Positions 54,265 through 61,786 of a DNA stretch of 64,000 bases are shown in pieces. The stretch is from UBA12191 sp009937185 (GTDB taxonomy: Bacteria > Planctomycetota > UBA8108 > UBA1146), in assembly GCA_938075155.1 (NCBI GenBank), contig CALJGL010000023.1, forward strand, positions 1 through 64,000, written 5' to 3'. The notes beneath the pieces were generated by a model that ran no database searches, had not been told where the DNA came from, and worked only from the letters and a program-made list of their open reading frames with translations. A program made the position numbers and the translations under genes. Position 1 is the stretch's first letter; each line of letters opens with the position of its first letter.

Positions 54265-56652
54265 TCAGGGACATGCATTGAACGAGTCGCACCCTGGGGC
54301 CGCTCCCGGTGAGACAGGACCACAAGTGGGGAAAGGACCGACGGGTGTTGCGCCGCTATCAAAGAGGTAGACCAGAAGATAGACCACGTCAGAGATGTCC
54401 ACTTGCGAGTCACCATTCACCTCATAGGCAGCAACACAGTTTGTACTGGCACCGGCAAAGAGGTACTGGAGACTTTGCACAGCATCACTGATGTCGTGAC
54501 TTCCGTCAGCATTTGTGTCCCCGGCAACGTAGTTGACAACACCGCTGCATTCGTCGGGGATACCGTCGTTATTCGCGTCAACACTAGAACCCGAACTGAT
54601 GTCGCAGGAGTCCAGAACGCCGTTGCTGTTACAGTCGTTCGCACTCATCAATTCGCAGCCGTCATGGATGCCATTGTTGTCACAGTCAGGAATTCCCGCA
54701 CCTGCAATAGCCACGTCCATACCCCAGACGTTGAGAAGACCCTCATCGCCTCCTGCGGTGTCTGTAATCGTTAATGTCCAGTCGCCAAGGGCGTTAGCTC
54801 CATCAAAGGCCGACAATGGGGCAGCAGGGCTCGAAGTATTCGTTCCAGTCTCGTCGTCATAGGTCGTGTTGATGTCATCTGCAGAGCCACCGGCACCTGC
54901 GTGAAGGAAGATGGAGGTTCCCCCGGGATCTGCGATGGTGATGTCAAGGTCTCCGATAAACGTGTGTGTCAATTCCACGAGAACATTCACATCATCGATG
55001 GTGCCAATTTGGTCGACATTGAGGATGCGAACGACAGCAGGCAGGTTGTCAGCGATGGGAGCGGGAGGAGAGACATTATCAACATAGGTGAATATTCCCG
55101 CTGCTTCACAGATGTCGAGAACGCCGTTGGTGTCACAATCGAGAGCCGGATTTGATGATATCTCACAGCCGTCGATCACATCGTTTTGATTACAGTCCGC
55201 TGAAGTTCCTTGTGAAATTTGGCAGCTATCAAGAACTCCATTCAAATCGCAATCGGCTGCTCCAGCGGTGATTTGACAGGAGTCAGGAATGAAATCGTTA
55301 TCACAATCACCGGCTCCTGCAATAATTTCACAGGCGTCAGCGATGCCGTCATTATTGCAATCGTCCTGACATTCGTCGAGGAGTCCATTTCCGTCACAGT
55401 CGGATGCTCCAGAGGCAATCTCGTCAGCGTCAGGAATCCCGTTGCCATTGCAGTCTAGATTTCCAGCGGCAGGTGCCACTGCAGGTACTAAAAGGGAATC
55501 CACTGCACCGGGAGTAAACAAGCCGACCGTTAAATTTGCTGGGACAGGAGGAGAGGTTGTTGTGAATCGGAAATTGTAAGTGGTTCCCCAACGGATGGCA
55601 TTGGCATTGGTATCTTGAGCAAAGGTAGAAGTGTTCCAGGTGATAGCCCCACCACTGTTAGACGATGACCAATCTGTTCCGTCATAAACTTCAGTACTGT
55701 GATACTCCACATCGTGAAAGCCGATGGCGCTGGGAACGACGCCTAATAAGGGAACCGAGAAACTGCGTGCGCTTCGTGTCGAGTCCATATTGTAGAGCGC
55801 GTATTCATACTCCCAAAGATTGGCAGATTGCTGAGTGACCTTGTAACCGAGAATCATGAGGCCATCTTCACCGTCAGAAATGTCGACGAGCGTGACTCCT
55901 GGGTCGACGTCTTGCCAAGCTTGCAAAGCGGGTTGTTGTCTTTGAGTAGTTCCTAGGAAACTGATGGCGTGGTTTGAGGTACTCGCAGAGATGGACACTT
56001 CACGATAACTACAGTTGTTGTGATGATTTCCGGCAGCCGCATCATCGGGAGTCACGTAATGACCCTCTACAAAGTAGCGGGCATTTGTGTTGAGGGCAGG
56101 GGTGAGGTCATTTCCATGCACTCTTAGCCTTCTGTAGGTCAAGTCGGCATTTGAAGGATCCATGATCTGGGGGTAAACGAAAATGCCGTGAGCGGGGTCG
56201 GTGACTTCAGAGCGAGATCCCAGACTACCTTGGCTTCCATTCAAACTAGCGCCGTATGGATCTGAGCAACCTACACCGAGGCGAGAGCCGGATCCTGAGG
56301 AGACGCAGCCACAATTGCAAATGTTACCTTGGAGTGCTGTGAAGCCATGCTTCAGCCAACTCATCCCAATCTGCTCGAAGCGCCCATCTTTGAGGCGATA
56401 CATGTTTTGGCCAATCACCGGGTGTTCATTGGTACTGGAGATCCAGAGCAATTCTTCGGTGCCGATATTGCAAGACGTGGTTCCGACTGAGAAGGCGTAG
56501 TATCCGCCAGAGTTGCCGTAGCTCTGAGTGCCGACAAGGTCTCCGACGATGACGTCTGCTCCGGTGCCTCCCTGCCCTCCGCCTGGATCGCATTGTCCGT
56601 GCAGGATTGAACCTTGAATCAGAATTGTGACAATCACCAAAGTTCTGAACAT
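54265..56652 (-). CDS. Secreted P-domain protein with planctomycete dockerin
   Basis: 795 residues from ATG 56652 (GGAG 8 bases upstream). A signal peptide (FRTLVIVTILIQGSILHG) is followed by a beta-rich, Cys-containing part (about 20-400) and seven or so calcium-loop repeats of the form DCNGNGIPDADE (about 410-525). A proprotein-convertase P-domain follows (about 530-655, FIGDLDITIADPGG, LGDWTLTITD). It ends in two more loops and a C-terminal dockerin-like pair (GDTNADGSHDISDAVQSLQYLF and DVVYLLVYLF). This tail is typical of exported planctomycete proteins and may be a sorting or attachment signal. No peptidase domain is visible. Confidence 0.85.
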   Translation of the reverse strand: MFRTLVIVTILIQGSILHGQCDPGGGQGGTGADVIVGDLVGTQSYGNSGGYYAFSVGTTSCNIGTEELLWISSTNEHPVIGQNMYRLKDGRFEQIGMSWLKHGFTALQGNICNCGCVSSGSGSRLGVGCSDPYGASLNGSQGSLGSRSEVTDPAHGIFVYPQIMDPSNADLTYRRLRVHGNDLTPALNTNARYFVEGHYVTPDDAAAGNHHNNCSYREVSISASTSNHAISFLGTTQRQQPALQAWQDVDPGVTLVDISDGEDGLMILGYKVTQQSANLWEYEYALYNMDSTRSARSFSVPLLGVVPSAIGFHDVEYHSTEVYDGTDWSSSNSGGAITWNTSTFAQDTNANAIRWGTTYNFRFTTTSPPVPANLTVGLFTPGAVDSLLVPAVAPAAGNLDCNGNGIPDADEIASGASDCDGNGLLDECQDDCNNDGIADACEIIAGAGDCDNDFIPDSCQITAGAADCDLNGVLDSCQISQGTSADCNQNDVIDGCEISSNPALDCDTNGVLDICEAAGIFTYVDNVSPPAPIADNLPAVVRILNVDQIGTIDDVNVLVELTHTFIGDLDITIADPGGTSIFLHAGAGGSADDINTTYDDETGTNTSSPAAPLSAFDGANALGDWTLTITDTAGGDEGLLNVWGMDVAIAGAGIPDCDNNGIHDGCELMSANDCNSNGVLDSCDISSGSSVDANNDGIPDECSGVVNYVAGDTNADGSHDISDAVQSLQYLFAGASTNCVAAYEVNGDSQVDISDVVYLLVYLFDSGATPVGPFPTCGPVSPGAAPGCDSFNACP

Positions 56653-56767
56653 GAAACTGCTCCCATTCCGCGGGCGAGTTGAGCTTCCCATTCGTACTGG
56701 ATAGGAGAACTCTGTATCTCTGAAATTGTAAATCGGTCTATCAGTCCATAATAATTTGCTGAGTTTG

Positions 56768-56773
56768 ATTATA
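56768..56773 (-). promoter_or_regulatory. Consensus -10 box upstream of P-domain gene
   Basis: TATAAT on the minus strand, 116 bases before the start. The matching -35 (TCGCTT at 17 bases) is poor, so this is only a candidate. The rest of 56653-56914 shows nothing else. Confidence 0.35.
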
Positions 56774-56914
56774 TGTTCGTATTCGAGTTGAAGCGAGACC
56801 GAGAATTTCAGGTATCGAATGACTCGCGAATACTATGAAGAGAAGAAGCACAGGGATCGGAGTCACGAATTCTGGATATTGTGAAGTAGGTTCGGGAGTG
56901 GGGGCGTCACTGCC

Positions 56915-56948
56915 AAAAAAAAACCCCGCCACCCGGAGAGGTGACGGG
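56915..56948 (-). terminator. Terminator of tRNA-Thr
   Basis: A 9-bp stem (56925-56933 with 56940-56948, one G-T pair) and a 6-base loop, followed on the minus strand by nine Ts. It begins 12 bases after the tRNA. Confidence 0.92.
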
Positions 56949-56960
56949 ATTCATATTTTA

Positions 56961-57036
56961 TGGAGCTGGCGACGGGAGTCGAACCCGTGACCTCAGCTTT
57001 ACGAAAGCTGTGCTCTACCAACTGAGCTACGCCAGC
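56961..57036 (-). tRNA. tRNA-Thr (anticodon CGU)
   Basis: 76 bases including an encoded CCA. The acceptor stem is GCTGGCG/CGCCAGC, the anticodon arm is CAGCT-TTCGTAA-AGCTG giving anticodon CGT (reads ACG), and the T arm carries GGTTCGACTCC. All arms pair. It reads the rarest of the Thr codon set and is a single gene. Confidence 0.96.
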
Positions 57037-57166
57037 GACTCAAGATTTCCACTGAATTGCGACCAGAGGTACGAAGTCCTCAAAGGTGAGCATATCTGTT
57101 TCATGCGAAGGCGGCAACTTCACCGCCACGGTTGTCGTGGATTGATGCCTGAAATCGGCAGTGGAT

Positions 57167-58081
57167 CTACGAAGTCGTGATTTCTGGGTCAGGAAGTTTG
57201 CTGTGGGGATGCTTTTGGTACTCCGCTGTCCGAGCCTCGCTGGTCAGGTGCCTGTATACCTGAGTGGTCGCGAGGTGCTTGTGACCGAGGAGCTCTTGAA
57301 CTTCGCGAAGATTCGCTCCGCTATCCACCAAATGAGTGGCATAAGAATGCCTCAAAGTGTGAGGACTCGTTTTCTGATCTAAGCCGGCACGCCCGACATA
57401 TCGATCAAAAATCTTGCGAATGGATCGGTCCGAAATTCGTTCTCCGAAACGATTGAGTAAAACAGGGACAGGGGCCCAGTTTCCATTCTCTGGAATCCAG
57501 CGGGAGGGAATCGCTTCCCTGTAACTGATCAAAGATCGAATGGCATGTTCACCAATCGGTACGATTCTTTCCTTGCGACCCTTACCGAATGCTCGGACGA
57601 GGCGAATTTTGCTGTCGATATGGCACCAGTCGAGAGCCACAAGTTCACTCACCCTTAGTCCTGTACTGTAAAGGATTTCAAGGATGGCTCTGTCTCGCAA
57701 TCCTCGATAAGTGTCGGTCTGGGGTTGGTCCAGTAATCGCATCACTTCCTGGATGGTGAGGAAGTGCGGGAGTGACCGCGGGACCTTTGGCGTATCCAGT
57801 TCGAGGAACGCGCAACGGCCTTCGAGTTTGTTTTCTCGTTGGAGAAACCGGAAGTAGCCCCGTACGGAAGCCAATTTACGGGCTATCGTAGATCGGGAGT
57901 ATCCCAGTTCTCCGAAGTGTGCAAGCCAGCGGCGCACCTCTTCGGTGCTTCTGGACACCAATTCCGAGAGATTATTAACTTGAAAGAACTCCTGAAGTTG
58001 CTCGAGATCTTTGCGATAGGCCCGGAGCGTCTCCGAACTTAGATTTCGCTCTGACTCGAGGTGCTGAAGGAATGAATCCAT
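57167..58081 (-). CDS. XerC/XerD-type tyrosine recombinase
   Basis: 304 residues from ATG 58081. The catalytic set is complete: Arg143 (TGLRVSEL), Lys168 (GKGRKER), His241 and Arg244 (HTLRHSYATHL), His267 (LGHKHL), Tyr276 (TTQVYRHL). The N-terminal SAM-like DNA-binding domain (about 1-90) is of normal size. The length and motifs are those of chromosome dimer resolution enzymes; XerC and XerD cannot be told apart here. It lies 130 bases from a tRNA, but no integrated element or att repeats accompany it, so it reads as the housekeeping gene. Confidence 0.9.
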   Translation of the reverse strand: MDSFLQHLESERNLSSETLRAYRKDLEQLQEFFQVNNLSELVSRSTEEVRRWLAHFGELGYSRSTIARKLASVRGYFRFLQRENKLEGRCAFLELDTPKVPRSLPHFLTIQEVMRLLDQPQTDTYRGLRDRAILEILYSTGLRVSELVALDWCHIDSKIRLVRAFGKGRKERIVPIGEHAIRSLISYREAIPSRWIPENGNWAPVPVLLNRFGERISDRSIRKIFDRYVGRAGLDQKTSPHTLRHSYATHLVDSGANLREVQELLGHKHLATTQVYRHLTSEARTAEYQKHPHSKLPDPEITTS

Positions 58082-58250
58082 CAATTCGCACCATCTTCCC
58101 AGCCCGAAGGCGATTCCCTTGGCTAGATCCTATGAAGTCCGGAAAAAAATTTGAAGCCGATCCCCGGCATTTGGGGGACGTGTCGTGGCTGAGAGCACCT
58201 TGTTTTGGAGAATCTAGAGCCGGAACGGTGTGGATAAGTCGTGGAAATGG

Positions 58251-58502
58251 TTAGCGGATCTGACCGTGAATCCGGCAAATCAGTTCTCTGACGACGGAAC
58301 GGAAGTGGTCGATAGTGAGCTCTTCTTCGTCCGTTTCGACCGCTTCGTCTAAGGATCTGGGGGCAGGAGAGCCCATTTTGAGAAGTTCTTCCAATAATCC
58401 CGGCATATCTTGACGGTCGTAAAGAATGCAAAACTCCTCTTTTTGGCTGACCACCATGAGAGAACTGTCTTCTGTGGAAAAAGGGTTCGATTCGGATTCC
58501 AT
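58251..58502 (-). CDS. Small acidic hypothetical protein
   Basis: 83 residues, rich in Glu and Asp, with two likely helices (about 31-42 DMPGLLEELLKMG, and 62-82 LTIDHFRSVVRELICRIHG). No signal peptide. The ATG has AAGGA about 12 bases upstream. The overlapping 147-codon frame is less protein-like. It precedes xer on the same strand by about 170 bases and could be co-transcribed. No family recognised. Confidence 0.55.
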   Translation of the reverse strand: MESESNPFSTEDSSLMVVSQKEEFCILYDRQDMPGLLEELLKMGSPAPRSLDEAVETDEEELTIDHFRSVVRELICRIHGQIR

Positions 58503-58566
58503 GATTATTATCGTCCTTCAGTAAAGAAATTGCCGTTCTCGGGTGTTCTATTGGTACATCGTCCAT

Positions 58567-58593
58567 GCCTCCGCCTAACTGGAGGCTTTTTTT
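58567..58593 (+). terminator. Terminator 24 bases before pabB
   Basis: A 6-bp GC-rich stem (GCCTCC 58567-58572 with GGAGGC 58581-58586), an 8-base loop and seven Ts. No plus-strand gene ends upstream; the only gene before it is on the other strand. It may be an attenuator in the pabB leader. A seven-codon frame at 58501 (three Ile in a row) precedes it, but without a ribosome site. Confidence 0.7.
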
Positions 58594-58617
58594 GACAGGT
58601 TTTCGGAAGGTCTCTGA

Positions 58618-60048
58618 ATGTTGAAGTCGCCATTTGAGAGTTCTGTTCAGGTCGTTCCTCTAGGGATTCTTTCTTTGGAGCCTGTGCTAGAGCAGATTTC
58701 TCCAGGTGAAGACTGCTTTCTATTGGAGAGTGGACTCGACGTGGCAGGCACTGGTCTCTGGGACATATGGGGGTTTGATCCCATCTCGTCTTTCGAAATC
58801 GCAGCGAATGAAAATCCACGAGAGCTTGAAGATCGTCCGTTGAAGAAATTCGATCACTGGTTTCGACAGTGGGAAGTAGAGCAAGCTCCACTTCAACTTT
58901 CTGGTGAGACAGTGCCTTTCACGGGGGGCGCCGTGGGGTGGCTCAGTTATGAGTTGTTGGATGATTTCTACGGAATGAATACTCGCGAAATTAGTTCGAC
59001 AGCGAATATCGCTTGGTTAGACGAATTACCTCGACTCAATTTCTCTCTTCACGATGAGATTTATGTTCGGTTTGCTTCCACAGGTGAAGCATGGTTTCTT
59101 CACAGAAATCGTGAGGGTTGGAAAGATCGAATGGAGTTCCGTTTTTCCTCAGCGGTCGTCAGCCAGCCGAATTCAGAAACACCATCCATGGTCGCGTCTT
59201 CATTTTCCGAATCCGAATATTTGGAATCGGTAAGAGAGATTCAAAAACGTATCGGCCAAGGAGATGTCTACGAAGTCAATTTGGCTCGAGGGTTTCTGGT
59301 CGAAGGGTGCCCAGAACCGAAAGATCTTCACGCCCGTTGGCGACAAGCTCAGCCGGTGCCCTATGGCGCACTTTTACAATCTTCAACACATGCTGTTGTG
59401 AGCGCATCGCCAGAGCAGTTCCTGCGTCGTCGCAATAAACACATCTGTACTCGTCCCATTAAGGGAACTGTGCCCAGAACAGGAGATCCCCTCAAAGATC
59501 AGCGGGCTGGTGCTCAATTACTAGCGAATGAAAAAGAGCGCGCAGAGCTGGCGATGATCATCGATTTGGAACGCAACGACCTGGGCAGAATCTGTAAGCC
59601 GGGAAGTGTGGAAGTGACAGCCGTCGCGGATGTTGAGGCTTACTCCACTGTGCTGCATACGGTGGCTACGATCGAAGGAGTTCTTCAAGGAAATCCGGGT
59701 CCAGGTGAGATTCTGGAAGCCACATTTCCTGGGGGGTCGATTACAGGTGCGCCAAAGAGAGCGGCAATGCAGGTCATCCGAGAATTGGAGCCTTGGCCTC
59801 GATCTGTATATACAGGATCCATTGGCTGGTTATCCCCGAACGGCGACCTGGAATTCAATATTGCAATTCGAAGTGCTATCGTCGCCGCCGGCCAGGCACT
59901 GATTCCTTTTGGCGGGGCGATCACATGGGATTCCGATCCTGAAAGTGAGAGCCGTGAAATTGGCCATAAAGGAAGGGCGATTTTGGGAACGCTGGGACTG
60001 GATACCGGCGTCGATCCTGAAAAAAACCTGGAGAGTCTCCCGGGCTAG
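58618..60048 (+). CDS. pabB: Aminodeoxychorismate synthase component I
   Basis: 476 residues. The chorismate-binding domain (about 200-460) has TRPIKGTVPR, the PIKGT of PabB as opposed to PIAGT of TrpE, ELAMIIDLERNDLGRI, and GGSITGAPKRAAMQVI. The N-terminal domain is complete. It makes 4-amino-4-deoxychorismate for folate, with ammonia from PabA, which is not adjacent. GGAAGG lies 7 bases before the ATG. The terminator in front suggests transcription may be modulated. It converges with the transporter gene (2 bases between ends). Confidence 0.92.
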   Translation: MLKSPFESSVQVVPLGILSLEPVLEQISPGEDCFLLESGLDVAGTGLWDIWGFDPISSFEIAANENPRELEDRPLKKFDHWFRQWEVEQAPLQLSGETVPFTGGAVGWLSYELLDDFYGMNTREISSTANIAWLDELPRLNFSLHDEIYVRFASTGEAWFLHRNREGWKDRMEFRFSSAVVSQPNSETPSMVASSFSESEYLESVREIQKRIGQGDVYEVNLARGFLVEGCPEPKDLHARWRQAQPVPYGALLQSSTHAVVSASPEQFLRRRNKHICTRPIKGTVPRTGDPLKDQRAGAQLLANEKERAELAMIIDLERNDLGRICKPGSVEVTAVADVEAYSTVLHTVATIEGVLQGNPGPGEILEATFPGGSITGAPKRAAMQVIRELEPWPRSVYTGSIGWLSPNGDLEFNIAIRSAIVAAGQALIPFGGAITWDSDPESESREIGHKGRAILGTLGLDTGVDPEKNLESLPG

Positions 60049-60049
60049 T

Positions 60050-61786
60050 TTAACTGTCGAGCCAGTTCGCAAATGACCGAAGCATCTGCGAGATGACTTC
60101 TTGGCCTTCTGAGAAACTTTGCCACGTAAACCAGAATCCGACACCGGCTACCACAAGGGCAGAAAACACAGGAGCTAATTTAATCAGAGGTGAACTGGCT
60201 GTGACGCCCATTCGATCGATCACTCCCTCTTTGCCCAGAGTCAACAGAGTACCGATTCCAATCAGCGTGACACCCAATCCCATACTGAAGAATATCAGTA
60301 TGACGATTCCAAGGGGGAGGGCCTGAAAGTGGGCGGCGACAAGAAGAATTGTGAAACCCGCCGGACAGGGGACGATGCCTCCACTGAGTCCCAGAGCGAG
60401 TAAATCCCTGAACCTGACTCCACCATCCTCACCCCAGCCTTTAGGAACATGCGAGTGATCGTGCGAGTGGTCATGCGAGTGGTCATGCGAGTGATCGTGT
60501 GAGTGATCGTGTGAGTGATCATGTGAGTGGTCATGCGAGTGGTCATGTGAGTGACCGTGCGCTTGTCCTTTGAAGTGTCGGTAGCGGTGGCGTGCGAGGA
60601 ACAGGCCAAACAGGATCAACATGACTCCAGAGAGAACACTAAAGGTCGTGGTAATCCAATTTTGATAGGTGGCTGACATCGATTTGTCGGCACTCCACTC
60701 GATCAATGACAAAAGTACGAGGCCAAGAAGAAAGACACTGGCGGTATGTGCGATGGTGACAATGATGCCTAGGACCACAGCGTCCCTGATGCGACCCCGA
60801 GTACCTACCAGATAAGCAGCGACCATCGTTTTACCATGGCCTGGCCCGAGTGCATGTCCCGCTCCATATATAAAGGCCAGAAGGAGAGCGAGCATGATCT
60901 CCCAGATGGCTGCTTTTCCAGAGACGATGGTTTCGACGATATTACCGATCTCTTCTTCTTCAGAGACCTGTGGTGGGTTGTCACCCTTTGCAATTTCGGG
61001 GGGACGAGTGGGTTTAAAGGTGTCTTTATCAGAGGTGTCTTTTTGACTTGAGAGGGGGTCTGACCCTTTCGATTTATTCAGCCATTGGCGAATCGAATCA
61101 GACGTGGGTGGATCATCTTCAAAAGGGTCAAAGGGCGTAGCACCTGGGTGAAAATGGAGTATTGAATTCCGACCTGGTGTGCGCAGAAAAGGACCTTGGT
61201 CCTCGATCAGTTCCGGAGCGGGATCAAGGATTAGAACTGAAAGAGCCGGGTCGTGGTCTTCCAGTGGAATCCAGGTGATTTGACTGGAAAGGCGATTGGT
61301 ATGAGTGCCGTCATGCCAGTGGAGCCACCAACCACCCGCGCCCCAAGGAGCATCGTCAGGAAGTGCTGAAGGAAGTTGACCTACCAGTGTGAAATAAACA
61401 TCAAAAGCTCTCGCACTGACGGATCCTTGCAGGCCTTCTTCTTCGATGGTTTTCAGTTCTAGAGGGATTTTTTGCCCATTGATTTGGAGGCTTAAATCTG
61501 GAAGCAATGAACTGAGTAGGTTTTCCAAATAAGGACGCCACTCAGCCTCTTCGACTCGTTCATTATTGTTGGCATCGAGATTGGAGAGGACCGGAAAGCC
61601 AGAAGAGGCACTCCAGCCGTGATTAAAAAGCATGACCAATTCTGAGCCACGAAGTGTAAAGGTGACTTGAGTGCCGACACCCTCCAACAATTCGTGAGCC
61701 TGGACCCGCCGTTGAGTCGAACTGCCGAAGAGTACGGTCAGAGTCGTGATTAGTAGCAGGTATTTCATTGCGCTGGTTTTCAGCAT
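60050..61786 (-). CDS. RcnA-like nickel/cobalt transporter with His-rich loop
   Basis: 578 residues from ATG 61786 (GAGGA 9 bases upstream). A signal segment (MKYLLLITTLTVLFGSS) is followed by a periplasmic domain (about 30-270) not found in RcnA, containing an EF-hand-like DANNNERVEEAEW loop. The transporter part starts near 285: YGAGHALGPGHGKTMVAAYLVG and SGGIVPCPAGFTILL are the NiCoT/RcnA signatures. Between helices lies about nine HSHD repeats, a metal-gathering loop. It exports or imports Ni/Co across the inner membrane. It overlaps the end of the helicase gene by 7 bases. Confidence 0.87.
   Translation of the reverse strand: MLKTSAMKYLLLITTLTVLFGSSTQRRVQAHELLEGVGTQVTFTLRGSELVMLFNHGWSASSGFPVLSNLDANNNERVEEAEWRPYLENLLSSLLPDLSLQINGQKIPLELKTIEEEGLQGSVSARAFDVYFTLVGQLPSALPDDAPWGAGGWWLHWHDGTHTNRLSSQITWIPLEDHDPALSVLILDPAPELIEDQGPFLRTPGRNSILHFHPGATPFDPFEDDPPTSDSIRQWLNKSKGSDPLSSQKDTSDKDTFKPTRPPEIAKGDNPPQVSEEEEIGNIVETIVSGKAAIWEIMLALLLAFIYGAGHALGPGHGKTMVAAYLVGTRGRIRDAVVLGIIVTIAHTASVFLLGLVLLSLIEWSADKSMSATYQNWITTTFSVLSGVMLILFGLFLARHRYRHFKGQAHGHSHDHSHDHSHDHSHDHSHDHSHDHSHDHSHDHSHVPKGWGEDGGVRFRDLLALGLSGGIVPCPAGFTILLVAAHFQALPLGIVILIFFSMGLGVTLIGIGTLLTLGKEGVIDRMGVTASSPLIKLAPVFSALVVAGVGFWFTWQSFSEGQEVISQMLRSFANWLDS
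60453..60560. repeat. 12-base tandem repeat coding for His-Ser-His-Asp
   Basis: About nine head-to-tail 12-base units (GAGTGATCGTGC and close variants) inside the RcnA-like gene. Each adds one DHSH tetrapeptide, so copy-number change would alter metal binding without shifting the frame. Confidence 0.92.

Noticed and set aside
56961..58081. tRNA next to a tyrosine recombinase as an integrated element
   Set aside because: No repeated tRNA 3' end, no cargo or phage genes; the recombinase has Xer length and motifs.
58123..58566. 147-codon minus-strand frame near xer
   Set aside because: Arg, His and Ser-rich; it overlaps the better 83-codon frame and extends over the pabB leader.
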